From Ruegeria arenilitoris (GTDB taxonomy: Bacteria > Pseudomonadota > Alphaproteobacteria > Rhodobacterales > Rhodobacteraceae), in the NCBI RefSeq assembly GCF_013030265.1, contig NZ_WPZQ01000004.1:370750-434749 (forward strand): a DNA stretch of 64,000 nucleotides, read 5' to 3'. The notes beneath the pieces are model-generated. The model was not told where the DNA came from and searched no databases. It saw nothing but the letters and a program-made list of their open reading frames with translations. The position numbers and the translations under genes were made by a program. This document shows, in pieces, positions 27,594-37,507 of the stretch; position 1 is the first letter of the stretch, and every line of letters starts with the position of its first letter.

Positions 27594-28706
27594 TCAGAAC
27601 GGTCCATCTTCCAGCACACCATCTGCGCTCATCTGTGCATAGAGCAGACCTTCGCGCAGGCCCCGGTCCGCTACAGAGAGACGGTCGGTGGGCCAACAGC
27701 GCAACAAGGCTTGTAGAATGGCAGAGCCGGACATGATCAGGGCCTGCCTGTCGTCACCGATGCGCGGATCACGACGCCGACCCTGCGGGCCGAGTTCCAG
27801 ATACCCTCGTATGACTTTGTCGATCTGATCACTGGTCATGCGCAGACCGTCCACTTTGGTGCGGTCGTAGCGTTTTAGGCCAAGATGTGAGGCTGCAACT
27901 GTGGTCACGGTGCCGCTGGTTCCGACAATCTGAAACCCTTCACGGGCCTGCTCATCCTTGTAGGGCGCAAAATCCGCGAGGTTTTCCTCAAAGAACCAGC
28001 TCATCAGGGCAAAACGCGCCGAGTCGTCTTCGACGTCATTGAACTGGTCGCGTAGTGTTGCCACGCCCAAGGGGACGCTGATCCAATCGACAACCTTTGC
28101 CGCAGGGAAAGGACTGTCTGCAGTATGAAACCCGTTATGCAGGCGCATGATCGCCGGTGGACGATCCCGGCGCGGTACCGACGAGATATCGATCCAGACC
28201 AATTCGGTTGAACCACCACCGATATCGACTACCAGAAGCTGCTCGGTTTTGGTTGAAACCAGCGGCGCGCAGGAAATCACTGCCAGACGGGCTTCTTCTT
28301 CGGGTTGGATAATCTCTAAAGTCAGACCGGTTTCGCGTTTGACCTGCCGGATAAAGTCGCGAGAATTCTTGGCGCGGCGGCATGCTTCGGTTGCGACCAG
28401 TCGCATGCGTCTGACTTTATTCCGCTTGAGCTTTTGCTGGCAGATTCGTAGCGCCTGAATGGTGCGCGACATCGATGACCGTGACAATCGTCCGGTCCTC
28501 TCCAGGCCAGCGCCCAATTGCACGGACTTGGAAAAACTATCTACCACATGGAACCCGCTGCCCTTGGGCTGGGCTATCAACATGCGGCAGCTATTTGTCC
28601 CCAGATCCAGTGCCGCATATAATGCATCCGGATCGGGTCTTGCCGGCGCGGGGCTTTCGACCGCCTTCGGGAACGCGCCCGCACCTTTGGGACGCTTGGG
28701 CGCCAT
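27594..28706 (-). CDS. Ppx/GppA-family exopolyphosphatase/guanosine pentaphosphatase
   Basis: The ATG at 28704-28706 sits 8 bases after GGAGGG; the in-frame TTG two codons earlier is too close to that site. The 370-residue protein has the ASKHA-fold blocks of Ppx/GppA: ALDLGTNSCRMLIA (phosphate 1), ATEACRRAKNS, LVVDIGGGSTELVWI (phosphate 2), and GTSGTVTTVAA (adenosine motif). It hydrolyses polyphosphate or pppGpp in the cytoplasm. It is the first gene of a minus-strand set ppx-DUF2007-rlmE, a gene pairing common in Rhodobacterales from general knowledge. Confidence 0.92.
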   Translation of the reverse strand: MAPKRPKGAGAFPKAVESPAPARPDPDALYAALDLGTNSCRMLIAQPKGSGFHVVDSFSKSVQLGAGLERTGRLSRSSMSRTIQALRICQQKLKRNKVRRMRLVATEACRRAKNSRDFIRQVKRETGLTLEIIQPEEEARLAVISCAPLVSTKTEQLLVVDIGGGSTELVWIDISSVPRRDRPPAIMRLHNGFHTADSPFPAAKVVDWISVPLGVATLRDQFNDVEDDSARFALMSWFFEENLADFAPYKDEQAREGFQIVGTSGTVTTVAASHLGLKRYDRTKVDGLRMTSDQIDKVIRGYLELGPQGRRRDPRIGDDRQALIMSGSAILQALLRCWPTDRLSVADRGLREGLLYAQMSADGVLEDGPF

Positions 28707-28948
28707 CTTCAACGCCCTCCGATTTTCGAGTTACCCTGACCATAGGTCGCGCATTTCGATCACGCAAGACGCTCATTAAAGTCATGAGGATTTTGATGTG
28801 CGCTTTTGTAAAGCAGTCAGGTAAAAGCTCGGTATCCCGTCGTGGGCTAAAAACGTCGCTGTGAATATGTCGGGTGTCGAAATTCGACCGACTGAAGCCC
28901 ACATAGAAGTTTAGAACCGGCTCATCTGGCTAGGAGGAATCAAACAGG

Positions 28949-29245
28949 ATGCCTGACGTCACAATCGTATATTGGCGCGACATTCCCGCTCAGGTCATCG
29001 TCGGCAAAGGCCGGCGCGGGGCCAAGCGGCAATTGGAGGAACGGTTCGAGCAAGCGATCGACCGGGCTGCCATGAAGGTGAATGCCAAGGACAGTGATGC
29101 CTACCTGGCCGAATGGCGCAAGGCCGAGCCCTTTGTGGTCGATGGCGACCCGGCAGAGATTGCCGAGGCAGAAGCGGTGCGTTTGGAAACGGAGTATGAT
29201 CAGGAACGTGTCAAAACCCTGATCGCCAACGACGGTTGGGCATGA
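28949..29245 (+). CDS. Virul_Fac-family small protein of the one-carbon module
   Basis: The 98-residue protein (MPDVTIVYWRDIPAQVIVGK...) is preceded by AGGAGGAATC. The VYWRDIPAQVI start, the KxxLxxRFExAIDRAAM helix and the acidic C-terminus match the family annotated as 'virulence factor' in proteobacterial genomes, although no virulence role is established for it. It stands 26 bases before a MetF-like gene. Here the context points to folate/corrinoid one-carbon metabolism rather than virulence. Confidence 0.8.
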   Translation: MPDVTIVYWRDIPAQVIVGKGRRGAKRQLEERFEQAIDRAAMKVNAKDSDAYLAEWRKAEPFVVDGDPAEIAEAEAVRLETEYDQERVKTLIANDGWA

Positions 29246-29271
29246 GCCCAAGATCTATATGGGAGGCCGCA

Positions 29272-30198
29272 ATGGCTTTGCTGAACTTCAAGAAACGTGA
29301 TGCCGTTGAAAACGGCCCTGTGAATCCGACCGTCGAAGCCTTTTTGCAGGGCTACTCGATTGAGGTGATGCCACGCACCGCCGAAAAGGTCGAAGACTTC
29401 CGCGCGCTGCTGCCCGAAGGAACCCGCGTCTACATCGCCCATATCGAAGGCACGCCCATCGAGGACATGGTCAAGACCGCCAAGCGGATCGCGGATGAAG
29501 GTTATCCGGTCATGCCGCACTTCCCGGCGCGGATCATCAAGGACGCTGCGACCCTGGAAAACTGGATTTCCATGTATCAGGGCGAAGCAGGCGTAGATCA
29601 GGCTCTGCTGCTGGCTGGTGGCGTTGCCAAGCCGCATGGCGAGTTCGACAGCTCGATGCAGTTGCTGGAAAGTGGCCTGTTCGATAAGGCAGGATTCAAG
29701 CGTCTGCACGTAGCGGGTCACCCCGAGGGCAACAAAGACATTGACCCAGACGGCTCGACCAAGAACGTCGACGAAGCGCTGCGCTGGAAGCAGAAGTTCA
29801 ACGAGACTACCGATGCGGAGATGGCTCTGGCGACTCAGTTCGCTTTCGATGCCAAACCGATCATCGAATGGGCTGATAGTCTGAAAGAAGCGGGCATCGA
29901 TATTCCGGTGCATATCGGCATCGCGGGTCCGGCCAAGCTGCAGACTCTGATCAAGTTCGCCATTGCTTGCGGTGTTGGTCCGTCGCTGAAGGTTCTGCAG
30001 AAGCGCGCAATGGATGTCTCCAAGCTGTTGCTGCCGTATGAGCCGACCGACGTGATTACCGAACTGGCCAACCACAAAGCGGCCAATCCGGACTTCAACA
30101 TCACCAATGTACACTTCTTCCCGCTTGGCGGCATCAAGACCAATGCCAACTGGGCAATCAACAACGGCGGCGCCTCGGCAAAGCCTGTAAACTCCTAA
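29272..30198 (+). CDS. Methylenetetrahydrofolate reductase (MetF-like)
   Basis: The ATG at 29272 has GGGAGG 5 bases upstream; an earlier in-frame start at 29236 overlaps the preceding gene and is less likely. The 308-residue protein has MTHFR-type segments: SIEVMPRTAEKVEDF near the start, VMPHFPARIIKDAATLENWI, LLLAGGVAKPHGEFDSS (flavin/folate region) and RLHVAGHPEGNKDI. This fits a divergent MetF branch. It interconverts methylene-THF and methyl-THF using FAD. In this operon it probably runs in the oxidative direction, passing methyl groups received by the next gene's product. That direction is inference. Confidence 0.85.
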   Translation: MALLNFKKRDAVENGPVNPTVEAFLQGYSIEVMPRTAEKVEDFRALLPEGTRVYIAHIEGTPIEDMVKTAKRIADEGYPVMPHFPARIIKDAATLENWISMYQGEAGVDQALLLAGGVAKPHGEFDSSMQLLESGLFDKAGFKRLHVAGHPEGNKDIDPDGSTKNVDEALRWKQKFNETTDAEMALATQFAFDAKPIIEWADSLKEAGIDIPVHIGIAGPAKLQTLIKFAIACGVGPSLKVLQKRAMDVSKLLLPYEPTDVITELANHKAANPDFNITNVHFFPLGGIKTNANWAINNGGASAKPVNS

Positions 30199-30207
30199 GG
30201 AACGGAC

Positions 30208-31272
30208 ATGACCCGTACAGTCGTAGAATCAAAAACAAAAACCGCCGTTCTGGGCTTTGATGAGCCGTTTTGCGTAATCGGTGAGCGGATCAACCCCACC
30301 GGCCGGAAAAAGCTGGCTGCAGAGCTGGAAGCGGGCGATTTCTCGACCGTTGAGAAAGACGCGCTGGCCCAAGTAGCCGCAGGCGCGACCGTTCTGGATA
30401 TCAACGCAGGGGTTGTTTACAACTCGAACCCCAACCCGAACGAGACCGAGCCACCGCTGATGACCAAGATCGTCGAGCTGGTTCAGGGTCTTGTCAATGT
30501 GCCGCTGTGCATCGACTCGTCGGTTCCGGGTGCGCTGGAGGCCGGTCTGGCCGCTGCAGAGGGCCGTCCGCTGCTGAACTCGGTCACCGGTGAAGAAGAA
30601 CGCCTTGAGATGGTTCTGCCACTGGTCAAGAAATACAACGTACCGGTTGTGGCGATCTCGAACGATGACACTGGCATCTCGGAAGACCCGGATGTGCGTT
30701 TTGCAGTTGCGAAAACTATCGTTGAGCGTGCCGCTGATTACGGTATTCCGGCCCATGACATCGTGGTTGACCCGTTGGTCATGCCAATCGGCGCAATGGC
30801 AACTGCTGGCCAGCAGGTGTTTGCGCTGGTCCGTCGTCTGCGGGAAGAGCTGGGTGTAAACACCACTTGTGGTGCCTCCAACATCTCGTTCGGTCTGCCG
30901 AACCGTCATGGCATCAACAACGCCTTCCTGCCGATGGCAATGGGCGCTGGCATGACGTCTGCGATCATGAACCCGGTCGCATTGCCGACCACTCAGAAGA
31001 AGATCGCTGAGAAGAAAGAGGCCGTTGCTGCAGCGGGTATCATCCTGCCCGAAGGCATGGACGACGAAACCTTCGTTCAGATGTTTGGCCTTGGTTCGAC
31101 CAAACCGCGTGCGGGTAAGGAAATGGAGGCCATTCGCGCCGCCAACCTGCTGACCAACAACGACCCGCATGGCGGTGAGTGGATCCGGTTCAACAAAGCG
31201 CCTGAAGCGGCTGGTGCCGAAGGTGAGGGTGCACGTGGACGCCGTGGTGGCGGACGTCGCCGTCGCGCCTGA
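30208..31272 (+). CDS. Methyltetrahydrofolate:corrinoid methyltransferase (DHPS-like fold)
   Basis: The 354-residue protein has the pterin-binding TIM-barrel pattern: FCVIGERINPTGRKKL near the start, TVLDINAGVVYN, LCIDSSVPGALEAGL, PLLNSVTGEEE, and CGASNISFGLPNRHGINNAF. These correspond to the pterin-binding Asp/Asn positions of AcsE/MtgA-type methyltransferases. The enzyme moves a methyl group between a corrinoid protein and THF. The last 16 residues are a Gly/Arg-rich tail (ARGRRGGGRRRRA), and the ASKHA protein at 32363 ends in a similar basic tail. A terminator follows. No corrinoid protein gene is in this window. Confidence 0.85.
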   Translation: MTRTVVESKTKTAVLGFDEPFCVIGERINPTGRKKLAAELEAGDFSTVEKDALAQVAAGATVLDINAGVVYNSNPNPNETEPPLMTKIVELVQGLVNVPLCIDSSVPGALEAGLAAAEGRPLLNSVTGEEERLEMVLPLVKKYNVPVVAISNDDTGISEDPDVRFAVAKTIVERAADYGIPAHDIVVDPLVMPIGAMATAGQQVFALVRRLREELGVNTTCGASNISFGLPNRHGINNAFLPMAMGAGMTSAIMNPVALPTTQKKIAEKKEAVAAAGIILPEGMDDETFVQMFGLGSTKPRAGKEMEAIRAANLLTNNDPHGGEWIRFNKAPEAAGAEGEGARGRRGGGRRRRA

Positions 31273-31293
31273 CAAATTTGAACTAAATCACAC

Positions 31294-31324
31294 AAAAGGC
31301 CGGATCAATGATCTGGCCTTTTTC
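31294..31324 (+). terminator. Intrinsic terminator after the one-carbon operon
   Basis: AAAAGGCC-GGATCA pairs imperfectly with TGATC-TGGCCTTTT around a short loop, and the stem runs into a T-rich tract (31319-31324). It closes the operon 28949-31272. Confidence 0.75.
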
Positions 31325-31400
31325 TTGCTTCTACAGGTGGCTCACAAAGCTTGAATGATCTTGATCACGTTCTGAGAGTGATGATATTCAGTCCGGCGCG

Positions 31401-31474
31401 GCGGGTATGATGTAATGGTAGCCTGTCAGCTTCCCAAGCTGAACGCGCGGGTTCGATTCCCGCTACCCGCTCCA
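31401..31474 (+). tRNA. tRNA-Gly(CCC)
   Basis: GCGGGTA (31401-31407) pairs with TACCCGC (31464-31470), followed by discriminator T and an encoded CCA (31472-31474). The anticodon stem TCAGC/GCTGA encloses TTCCCAA, giving anticodon CCC. The T arm reads GCGGGTTCGATTCCCGC. The 3' end lies 6 bases from the convergent methyltransferase gene. Confidence 0.94.
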
Positions 31475-31480
31475 ACTTGT

Positions 31481-32338
31481 TCAAGTTGATCTGCGCGCCT
31501 GAAACAAGTTGATCACAGCAGGTATTTCCAGGTCCTGCCCATTTTCAAAGGAACTGAACGCGTCTGCAACGCCTTCCTGAATGGCATGCACATCTGCGGA
31601 CGTTCCATCAAAGTGCGAGATAACCCGCGCTGCGGGACCAACGCGTGTACAAAGAATGGCCGAATCCCGAACCGAGCCAATGCCCCTCAATCCAAGTGGC
31701 ACGGCGTCTGCCTGAACATCGGAAAGTCCAGCTTCGGTCATCATGCCCGTTACGTGATCGATATCGTGAAACGCCAGAGGGCCGGGGGCAAAACGGTCAA
31801 CTTTAGGCGGGTGTCCGAGGCGAGAGGTTGCCGCGATATGTGGAATCTTGAACCACGGATTGTCTGCCAAGGGTCCCCAAGCCGCGAATGTCATCTGGCC
31901 ACCGGGCTTCAACGCGCGGGCAATATTTGAAAAGGCGGCTACGGAGTCTTCAAAAAACATCACACCAAAGCGTGAAATTGCGGCATCCCGATCGCCTTCA
32001 GCAAAATCGTGCGTTTGCGCATCAACATACTGGAAAGTGATATTGTTCAATTCCTGATCTGACGCACGAGTTCGGGCGCGATCAAGAAATGGCTCGGATA
32101 TATCTGCGGCCAGCACATGTCCGCTTTCGCCGAGCTGTTTTGCTGCAGCAATCGAGCTAACGCCAGTACCGCAGCCGACATCGAGCACACGCATGCCCGT
32201 TTGCAGACCGGCACGATCAAGCACCAGTTCAAGTACGGGGGACATCAGGTGATCAAGCTGATCTTCGTAGGTCAGCCATTTTGCGCCTGATGCCGACTTG
32301 CCCCAGTACTCGGCTTGTTCTTCGTTCACTGTCTGCAT
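31481..32338 (-). CDS. Class I SAM-dependent methyltransferase (UbiE-like)
   Basis: The 285-residue protein carries motif I as MRVLDVGCGTGVSSIA, a post-I acidic residue in VLAADISEPFL, motif II region DAAISRFGVMFFED and motif III LKPGGQMTFAAWG. The N-terminal NEEQAEYWGKSASGAKWLTYEDQLDHLM segment resembles methyltransferases of the UbiE/Mtase_11 type. The substrate is unknown. It starts about 25 bases downstream of the ASKHA gene stop on the same strand, so it is probably co-transcribed with it. Confidence 0.85.
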   Translation of the reverse strand: MQTVNEEQAEYWGKSASGAKWLTYEDQLDHLMSPVLELVLDRAGLQTGMRVLDVGCGTGVSSIAAAKQLGESGHVLAADISEPFLDRARTRASDQELNNITFQYVDAQTHDFAEGDRDAAISRFGVMFFEDSVAAFSNIARALKPGGQMTFAAWGPLADNPWFKIPHIAATSRLGHPPKVDRFAPGPLAFHDIDHVTGMMTEAGLSDVQADAVPLGLRGIGSVRDSAILCTRVGPAARVISHFDGTSADVHAIQEGVADAFSSFENGQDLEIPAVINLFQARRST

Positions 32339-32362
32339 ACGGGCCTCCTGTGGTTGGCCCGA

Positions 32363-34405
32363 CTATGACCTTCTGCGACGGCGACGGCCAGAATTTTCCT
32401 GATCTCCGCCCGTGTTAAAGCTCGGATTTGGCAAAGTAACCACCTGCGCCAGTTCTGGGAACGGATCGGTTTTGTGCGGGATGGCGTTGGCGGCCACGAA
32501 ATGATCCTGGAACTTAGGCTCGATTGCGGTTTCAACCTTGGTGATTTCCCGAACGACACGCTCGATTTCAGCTCGAGCTGAGATGTTGCAGAGCGCGATT
32601 CGCGCACCCGTTCCCGCCGCGTTTCCGGCGCTGGAAACCTTGTCTAACGGAGCGTCTGGGATCATTCCCAACACCATCGCATGTTTGGTCGAGATATGCG
32701 CACCGAAAGCACCCGCCAGTACCACGCGGTCTACCTTGTCCACTTCCATCTCATCCATCAGCAGCCGTGCACCGGCATAAAGCGCTGATTTCGCGAGCTG
32801 AATCGCACGAATGTCACCTTGTGTGACGGTAATGCGCGGACCACCTTCGGCGCTTGCATCGTGGATCAGGTAGGAATGGGTGCGCCCTTCGGGAACTGAG
32901 CGTGACGTACCAGTTTGCTCGGCCGATCCGATCAACCCGCTTTCGTCCAACAAGCCCGCGATACGCATTTCGGCGACGGCTTCGATGATGCCCGAGCCAC
33001 AAATGCCAGTGATACCGGTTGTCGCGACATCCTGATCGAATCCTTCTTCGTCCGACCATCTTTCCGAGCCGATAATCCGGAACCGCGGCTCTTTAGTTAC
33101 CGGATCGATTTCGATCCGCTCAATCGCCCCGGGGGCGGCGCGTTGACCCGAACTGATCTGGGCACCTTCGAACGCAGGACCTGTGGGTGAAGAGCAGGCC
33201 AGAACACGGCTGGTATTGCCAAGCAGAATTTCAGCGTTTGTGCCCACATCTACGATCAAGACAAGGTCTTCGGATTTGCCGGGTTCCTCGGACAACGCAA
33301 CCGCGGCACAGTCAGCTCCCACATGACCCGCGATACAGGGCAGGATGTAGACCTGCGCGCGCGGGTTCATGTTGGTCAGGTCCATCTCGCGCGCGGGCAG
33401 GGACATGCTTTCCGACGTTGCCAGAGCAAACGGCGCCTGACCCAATTCTACCGGGTCCAGACCCAGCAGGAGGTGGTGCATGACCGGGTTACAGACGAAA
33501 ACCGTTTCGACGATCAGTTCCGCGTCAATCCCCGCCTCGTCAGCGATCGAAGTCGTCAGGTCGTTGATGGCCTCGCGGACGGCCTTCGTCATCTCTTGGT
33601 CGCCGCCGGGGTTCATCATCGAGTACGAAACGCGGCTCATGAGGTCTTCGCCAAAGCGGATCTGCGGGTTCATCAGACCGGATGATGCTTTAACCTCTCC
33701 GGTTTCCAGATCTGTCAGGTGAGCAGCGATGGTGGTCGAGCCGAGGTCGATGGCCAGACCGTAGAGCCCATGTTCATGAAGGCCGGGCCAGATTTCGACG
33801 ACCTTTGCCACTTCGTCTTTGTGGCCCTTGTGGACTGCGACGGTGACTTCCCATTTGCCTTTGCGCAGAACGGGCTGCAGCTTTGACATCAACGAAAGGT
33901 CAGCGGTTACGGCCTCGATCTTCCACTGCTCGCGCAGGGCACGCTCCAGCCGTTCCAGATCACCAGTGGGAGAGTGCATGTCGGGCTCTTCCACCACGAC
34001 AAAATACAGACGGGTTGCCGGGTCCATGGTGATCGCGCGCGCTGCTGCTGCCTTGCGGACGACCTGACGATGCACCTGGCTTTCAGGCGGAACATCGATG
34101 ACGACATCGCCCTGAACTGTCGCCTGACAGCCAAGCCGACGACCGGGTTTCAGGCCACGCTTGTCATCATATCGCTGCTCGACAGCGTTCCACTCACTCA
34201 GGGCATCTTCGGCGACGGTGACGCCGTGTTTGGGGAATTCACCAAAGCTGGGCGTTATCTGGCATTTCGAGCAAATGCCGCGCCCGCCACAAACCGAATC
34301 CAGGTCAACGCCCAATTGACGGGCCGCAGTCAGAATCGGTGTGCCGACGGGAAAGTGCCCGCGTTTGCCCGAGGGAGTAAAGACGACAAGGGGGTCGGTG
34401 GTCAT
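32363..34405 (-). CDS. ASKHA-domain [2Fe-2S] corrinoid-protein activator (RACo/DUF4445-like)
   Basis: The start at 34403-34405 (MTTDPLVVF) follows a GGCAGG site; 27 further in-frame codons upstream are unlikely to be coding. The 680-residue protein begins with a plant-type ferredoxin domain having Cys in SVCGGRGICSKC and later LGCQA (C-x5-C-x2-C-xn-C). A linker domain follows, then an ASKHA ATPase part with LYGLAIDLGSTTIAAHL, VLIVDVGTNAEILLG and VVLAGAFGAH. It matches RACo-like activators that reduce inactive Co(II) corrinoid to Co(I) using ATP. This supports the corrinoid role of the neighbouring methyltransferase. The C-terminus is Arg-rich (SGRRRRRRS). Confidence 0.88.
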   Translation of the reverse strand: MTTDPLVVFTPSGKRGHFPVGTPILTAARQLGVDLDSVCGGRGICSKCQITPSFGEFPKHGVTVAEDALSEWNAVEQRYDDKRGLKPGRRLGCQATVQGDVVIDVPPESQVHRQVVRKAAAARAITMDPATRLYFVVVEEPDMHSPTGDLERLERALREQWKIEAVTADLSLMSKLQPVLRKGKWEVTVAVHKGHKDEVAKVVEIWPGLHEHGLYGLAIDLGSTTIAAHLTDLETGEVKASSGLMNPQIRFGEDLMSRVSYSMMNPGGDQEMTKAVREAINDLTTSIADEAGIDAELIVETVFVCNPVMHHLLLGLDPVELGQAPFALATSESMSLPAREMDLTNMNPRAQVYILPCIAGHVGADCAAVALSEEPGKSEDLVLIVDVGTNAEILLGNTSRVLACSSPTGPAFEGAQISSGQRAAPGAIERIEIDPVTKEPRFRIIGSERWSDEEGFDQDVATTGITGICGSGIIEAVAEMRIAGLLDESGLIGSAEQTGTSRSVPEGRTHSYLIHDASAEGGPRITVTQGDIRAIQLAKSALYAGARLLMDEMEVDKVDRVVLAGAFGAHISTKHAMVLGMIPDAPLDKVSSAGNAAGTGARIALCNISARAEIERVVREITKVETAIEPKFQDHFVAANAIPHKTDPFPELAQVVTLPNPSFNTGGDQENSGRRRRRRS

Positions 34406-34493
34406 GATCGGCCTGCCTTTTGTATTCGCGCGTATGCCGCGCAAGATATGGGTTTGTGCGCAAAGGGAAAGGGCATTCAGCGGCACGTTTTAG

Positions 34494-36071
<1,578 letters not shown>

Positions 36072-36085
36072 TCAGTTGGTTATGG

Positions 36086-36209
36086 CTGATGCATGAGAAA
36101 TCTTGCATCAGTGTTTGCCTGTGAAATGCCAGGAACGCACCAAGAACGTGTCAGGTTTCTTGATGCAAACTGATGCAAAATTGGATAGCGTTCCTGTTAA
36201 ACTGATGCA
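36086..36209. repeat. Left cluster of ACTGATGCA repeats
   Basis: Five TGATGCA-type copies: 36086-36093, 36104-36112 (reverse), 36161-36167, 36169-36177 and 36201-36209. Most carry the full ACTGATGCA. The same motif recurs near the integrase at the right end. The 36072-36319 gap contains no clear gene, only these repeats. They are likely arm-type binding sites for the integrase or sites for the excisionase. Confidence 0.75.
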
Positions 36210-36319
36210 TATTCGGACCGCTCGAAAACTCCATCTGCTACGTTTGGCGCGGAAGATTCTTGCGAGGGCTTCACGCCACAGTGAGAAACGCCCTATTAAC
36301 GCGTTCTTGCTTAGTTCTC

Positions 36320-37507
36320 ATGAGTCTGATCTACTCACTCGCAAGAGGGAGAGCAAAAAAATTGCGTAATTTCTATGAATTCTTTGCAGGCGGCGGGATG
36401 GCAAGGGCAGGCCTTGGGCCTAAATGGAAGTGTCTTCTTGCCAATGATTTCGACAGAAAGAAGGGTGTCACATACGCACTTAATTGGGGTGATGATCACC
36501 TGATCATTGATGATATCCGGAACATCGCTCCTGAAGATATGCCTGGTAACCCGGATTTAGTTTGGGGTTCGTTCCCTTGCCAAGACCTCTCACTCGCTGG
36601 CGGTGGTGCAGGTTTAAAAGGGGATCGCTCAGGAACTTTCTGGCCATTCATCCATCACATACAGACTTTAAGGGATGAAAACAGGGCACCTGCAATCATT
36701 GCGTTGGAAAATGTCCTTGGGACTCTGACGTCTCATCAAGGCAAGGATTTTGTCGCGATCTGCAAAGCATTGTCCAATCTTGGTTATAGATATGGAGCGA
36801 TCGTGGCTGATGCAGCTGATTTTGTTCCGCAGTCCCGGCCTCGGTTGTTTGTAATCGCAATTAGAGACGATTTGAAACTACCTCCGCTCACAACTGCAGA
36901 AGGCGCGAAATCTCCTTGGCATACAAAAGGATTGAGGAATGCGTTTGACCGTCTATCGGATGAACTGAAAGACCGCTGGGTCTGGTGGAGATTACCTGCG
37001 CCGCCCAAGCGTAAACAGAAATTCGCGGACTTGGTTGAAGACAACCCTACTTCTACACGCTGGCATTCATCTGCTGAAACTACCGCTCTCTTGTCAATGA
37101 TGTCTGAGGTGAATCTCGCGAAGGTCGAGACCGCAAAAGCTGCCGGCGTGAAGATGGTCGGAACGATTTACAAACGTACAAGGCATGAGCACGGGATCAA
37201 GGTTCAAAGGGCTGAAATTAGGTTTGATGAAATCGCAGGGTGTTTGAGAACGCCCGCAGGAGGATCTTCGCGACAATTGATAATGGTCGTGGAAGAGCAA
37301 CAGATCCGTTCCAGACTCATTTCAACTCGGGAAACTGCTCGCCTGATGGGGCTGGATGATAGTTACCAGCTTCCCGAGCGCTACAACGAGGCATATCACT
37401 TGACCGGGGATGGGGTTGCCGTGCCTGTTGTGAGATACATTGCACACCATCTGTTTGAAAAGATACTCTCGACCAAAGAATCAACTAAGAGTCGAGCGGA
37501 AGCGTGA
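36320..37507 (+). CDS. DNA (cytosine-5-)-methyltransferase of a type II R-M pair
   Basis: Numbered from the ATG at 36320 (395 residues), the motifs are: I, NFYEFFAGGGMARAGLG (17-33); IV, GSFPCQDLSLAGGG with catalytic Cys87; VI, ALENVLG (Glu130); VIII, QSRPRLFVIAI (172-182); and IX/X, RETARLMGLDDSYQLP plus GDGVAVPVV near the end. A TTG at 36362 with GAGGGAGAG upstream would start the protein at (M)RNFYEFFAGGG and may be the real start. The variable region between VIII and IX, which sets specificity, is short. The stop codon overlaps the GTG of the nuclease gene. Recognition sequence unknown. Confidence 0.92.
   Translation: MSLIYSLARGRAKKLRNFYEFFAGGGMARAGLGPKWKCLLANDFDRKKGVTYALNWGDDHLIIDDIRNIAPEDMPGNPDLVWGSFPCQDLSLAGGGAGLKGDRSGTFWPFIHHIQTLRDENRAPAIIALENVLGTLTSHQGKDFVAICKALSNLGYRYGAIVADAADFVPQSRPRLFVIAIRDDLKLPPLTTAEGAKSPWHTKGLRNAFDRLSDELKDRWVWWRLPAPPKRKQKFADLVEDNPTSTRWHSSAETTALLSMMSEVNLAKVETAKAAGVKMVGTIYKRTRHEHGIKVQRAEIRFDEIAGCLRTPAGGSSRQLIMVVEEQQIRSRLISTRETARLMGLDDSYQLPERYNEAYHLTGDGVAVPVVRYIAHHLFEKILSTKESTKSRAEA

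Noticed and set aside
29200..31275. Two long minus-strand ORFs (304 and 348 codons) opposite the MetF-like and methyltransferase genes
   Set aside because: They mirror the third-position bias of the plus-strand genes, which have clear motifs and ribosome sites; no family resemblance is seen on the minus strand.
31401..31480. tRNA-Gly as an integration site
   Set aside because: No duplicated tRNA 3' end and no integrase are found near it.
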